DNA of 60,833 bases from JBOGDS01 sp050743075 (GTDB taxonomy: Bacteria > Actinomycetota > Actinomycetes > Jiangellales > Jiangellaceae), in assembly GCA_050743075.1 (NCBI GenBank), contig JBOGDS010000011.1:1-60833 (forward strand), given 5' to 3'. Made by a program: the position numbers and the translations under genes. Position 1 is the stretch's first letter. Every line of letters begins with the position of its first letter. Of this stretch, positions 59,217 to 60,833 are shown one piece after another. The notes beneath the pieces were generated by a model. That model was not told where the DNA came from. It saw only the letters and a list, made by a program, of their open reading frames with translations, and did no database searches.

Positions 59217-60380
59217 ATGGTGATACCTCGCCGGATTCAACCAGAGCTGATGCGGCTGCTCGACAACGTGCCTGCCGTCGTCCTCGTCGGACCGCGGCAG
59301 GTCGGTAAGACGACGCTCGCCCTGAAGGTCGCCCAGGAGCACAGAACTGTCTACGTAGACCTCGAGTCCGATGCCGACCGAGCAAGGCTGACAGACCCTG
59401 AGCTGTACCTGGCAGACCATGAAGGCGACCTCGTCATCCTCGATGAAGTGCACCGTACGCCCGGGCTGTTCCATGTCTTGCGCGGCTCCATCGACCGCGG
59501 TCGCCGTGCCGGCCGCAGAGCAGGGCGCTTCCTTCTGCTCGGCTCGGCGTCCGTTGACCTGCTGAGGCAGTCCGGGGAGAGTCTGGCCGGACGGGTAGCG
59601 TTCGTCGAACTGGCACCACTCGACATCACCGAGATTGATCGAGTGGACGACCTGTGGGTTCGCGGTGGCTTCCCGGACAGTCTGCTTGCCGTCGATGACG
59701 ATCTCAGCTTCCGCTGGCGCACTGACTTCATCAGGACCTATCTCGAGCGCGACGTCCCGCTGCTGGGGCCGCGAGTTCCCGCCGAAACGCTTCGCCGGTT
59801 CTGGAGCATGCTCGCCCACGGCCAAGGTGGGCTCCTCAATGCCTCTCACCTCGGCCGCGGGCTCGGCGTCGACGCCAAGACGGTCGCTCGCTATCTGGAT
59901 CTCCTGGTGGATCTGCTCCTCGTGCGGCGGCTCCCGCCCTTGACGGCCAACGTGGGAAAGCGGCTGGTCAGATCGCCGAAGATCTACGTGCGCGACGCCG
60001 GCATCGTCCACGCACTGCTGGGGCTTCGCGACAAGGAGGCGGTGCTGGGGCATCCAGTTGCCGGCCCGAGCTGGGAAGGATCCGTCATCGAGAATCTGCT
60101 CTCGTGCCTTCCGCCCATCGCCGAAGCAAGCTTCTACCGGACGTCGGCAGGCGCCGAGATTGATCTCGTGCTGAGCTGGCCCGGGGGCGAGCGCTGGGTG
60201 GTCGAAGTGAAGCGTAGCCTGGCCCCCAAGATCGGGCGTGGCTTTCGCTCGGGTTGGGCGGATCTCGAGCCTCAGCGAGGCTACGTGGTCTACGCGGGCA
60301 CGCAACGCTTCCGCCTGAGCGACACGGTTGAGGCCATCGGGCTGGCCGAGCTCGCATACGAACTCGGCACGGCCGCATAG
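59217..60380 (+). CDS. AAA ATPase with DUF4143 (AAA_14 type)
   Basis: A 387-residue protein: Walker A LVGPRQVGKTTLALK, Walker B LVILDEVHR, sensor-1 RFLLLGSAS, arginine-rich RTDFIRTYLERDVPLLG, then the DUF4143 domain with AVLGHPVAGPSWEGSVIENL and the nuclease-like tail GAEIDLVLSWPGGERWVVEVKRS (motif E-I-D...E-V-K). Family members are widespread and of unknown role; the end resembles a PD-(D/E)XK fold. ATG 59217 is preceded by no clear ribosome site. Third-codon GC is lower than its neighbours, a hint of transfer. It lies within the block bracketed by the 26-bp repeat. Confidence 0.92.
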   Translation: MVIPRRIQPELMRLLDNVPAVVLVGPRQVGKTTLALKVAQEHRTVYVDLESDADRARLTDPELYLADHEGDLVILDEVHRTPGLFHVLRGSIDRGRRAGRRAGRFLLLGSASVDLLRQSGESLAGRVAFVELAPLDITEIDRVDDLWVRGGFPDSLLAVDDDLSFRWRTDFIRTYLERDVPLLGPRVPAETLRRFWSMLAHGQGGLLNASHLGRGLGVDAKTVARYLDLLVDLLLVRRLPPLTANVGKRLVRSPKIYVRDAGIVHALLGLRDKEAVLGHPVAGPSWEGSVIENLLSCLPPIAEASFYRTSAGAEIDLVLSWPGGERWVVEVKRSLAPKIGRGFRSGWADLEPQRGYVVYAGTQRFRLSDTVEAIGLAELAYELGTAA

Positions 60381-60409
60381 AAGGAGGCAGACTGGCGTCG
60401 TCGAAGGTC

Positions 60410-60435
60410 GCGCTAGCCGTCGTCCATCAAGGCGG
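60410..60435. repeat. 26-bp direct repeat, copy 2
   Basis: Same sequence as 57802-57827, here in its natural place as the last codons and stop of the POT transporter gene. Confidence 0.85.
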
Positions 60436-60719
60436 TCACCGTCCCCTTGATCAGTAAGAAGACGACACCGGCGGCGACGGCGAGGCTGCCGACGAGCAGG
60501 AAGTACGACGGGCCGTCGAGCCTGGTCGTCAGGCGGGACAGCTGGGCGGCCGCGGCGTTGCCGACCGCGGTCGCGAGGAACCACAGTCCGAGGAACTGGC
60601 TGGTCAGCCCGGCCGGCGCGAGCCTTGTCGTCGCCGACAGCCCGACCGGGCTCAGCAGCAGCTCGCCCAGCACCTGGAGCAGGTTGACGCCCACCAGCCA
60701 CAACGGCGAGACCAGCTGG
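60413..60719 (-). CDS. POT-family peptide transporter, C-terminal end
   Basis: The last ~100 residues of a proton-dependent oligopeptide transporter: SPLWLVGVNLLQVLGELLLS PVGLS, TSQFLGLWFLATAVGNAAAA, YFLLVGSLAVAAGVVFLLI and ALMDDG stop. At ~60719 the sequence changes to an unrelated gene on the other strand, so the transporter is cut at that point. Confidence 0.85.
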
Positions 60720-60833
60720 CCGTCGGCTGGACGCCGAGGCCGCCGCGATCGCCCGGGCCGCCCTCGACCCGCTGACCGCACCCCTCCCGCGCACCGCCGA
60801 GGGCCGGGACCAGCGCACCGCGGCGCAGCGCAC
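60718..60833 (+). pseudogene. DUF222-HNH protein fragment at the window edge
   Basis: GRRLDAEAAAIARAALDPLT then APLPRTAEGRDQRTAAQR is the late DUF222 region of an HNH endonuclease family protein. Its 5' part is missing, replaced by the transporter tail on the opposite strand; the 3' part runs out of the window. Confidence 0.7.

Overview
This window is very GC-rich double-stranded DNA with GTG/ATG starts, overlapping ATGA stop/start junctions and gene families typical of Actinomycetota (IdeR/DtxR regulator, DUF222-HNH endonuclease, deazaflavin-dependent reductase, ECF42 sigma factor with a DGPF partner, MMPL exporter). I cannot name the genus. No rRNA, tRNA or CRISPR array was recognised. Both edges look like contig ends: the left edge is a run of 12 C abutting the tail of a GH1 beta-glucosidase, and the right edge fuses the tail of a POT peptide transporter to a DUF222 fragment on the other strand.

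Layout. 1-6.5 kb holds a GH1 glucosidase tail with its LacI regulator, a ThpR-like 2H phosphoesterase, a 27-residue membrane peptide, an aldo/keto reductase, a frameshifted GNAT enzyme, an RNA-type methyltransferase and serC. 6.7-10.8 kb is a secreted peptidoglycan-binding adaptor gene split by one insertion sequence, followed by its coupled ABC ATPase and FtsX-type permease. 10.8-15.3 kb is a Phd/Doc toxin-antitoxin pair, citrate synthase 2, pdxH, an MFS exporter and a heptad-repeat coiled-coil gene. 15.4-20.2 kb has a hot-dog protein, nagA, a ParA-like ATPase with a small basic partner, ideR and a rhodanese. 20.2-26.4 kb is accessory DNA with a decayed prs gene, a zinc ribbon, a DUF222-HNH gene, small enzymes, a TetR gene with twin operators, a decayed beta-lactamase-fold gene and a small HTH gene whose start codon lies inside its own operator. 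26.4-30.0 kb is a four-gene ABC exporter plus two-component operon. 30-46 kb carries a BBE-type oxidase, nei, an MMPL exporter and an MFS exporter, each with a TetR, a damaged peptide-binding lipoprotein, GNAT, WYL regulator, epoxide hydrolase and a DrrAB-like exporter. 46-52.6 kb is an ECF42 sigma/DGPF/DUF1579 operon, small enzymes, a TPR-LuxR regulator and an FAD monooxygenase. 52.6-56.6 kb is a DNA-processing operon: LigD-polymerase remnant, ATP-dependent ligase, a RecB-like Fe-S nuclease and a protein with two further Fe-S nuclease modules. 57-60.8 kb is a patch of gene fragments, a conserved hypothetical and an AAA/DUF4143 ATPase, bracketed by a 26-bp direct repeat.

Two themes run through the window. 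First, many otherwise well-conserved genes are broken by single-base losses, often in C or G runs (GNAT, MFS, MMPL, lipoprotein, HxlR, transposase), which suggests uncorrected sequence error as much as biology. Second, several genes keep both ends but have lost internal blocks (prs, a DHFR-like gene, a beta-lactamase-like gene, the lipoprotein), which base-calling error cannot explain. The best candidate for an undescribed system is the ligase plus triple Fe-S nuclease operon at 52.6-56.6 kb.
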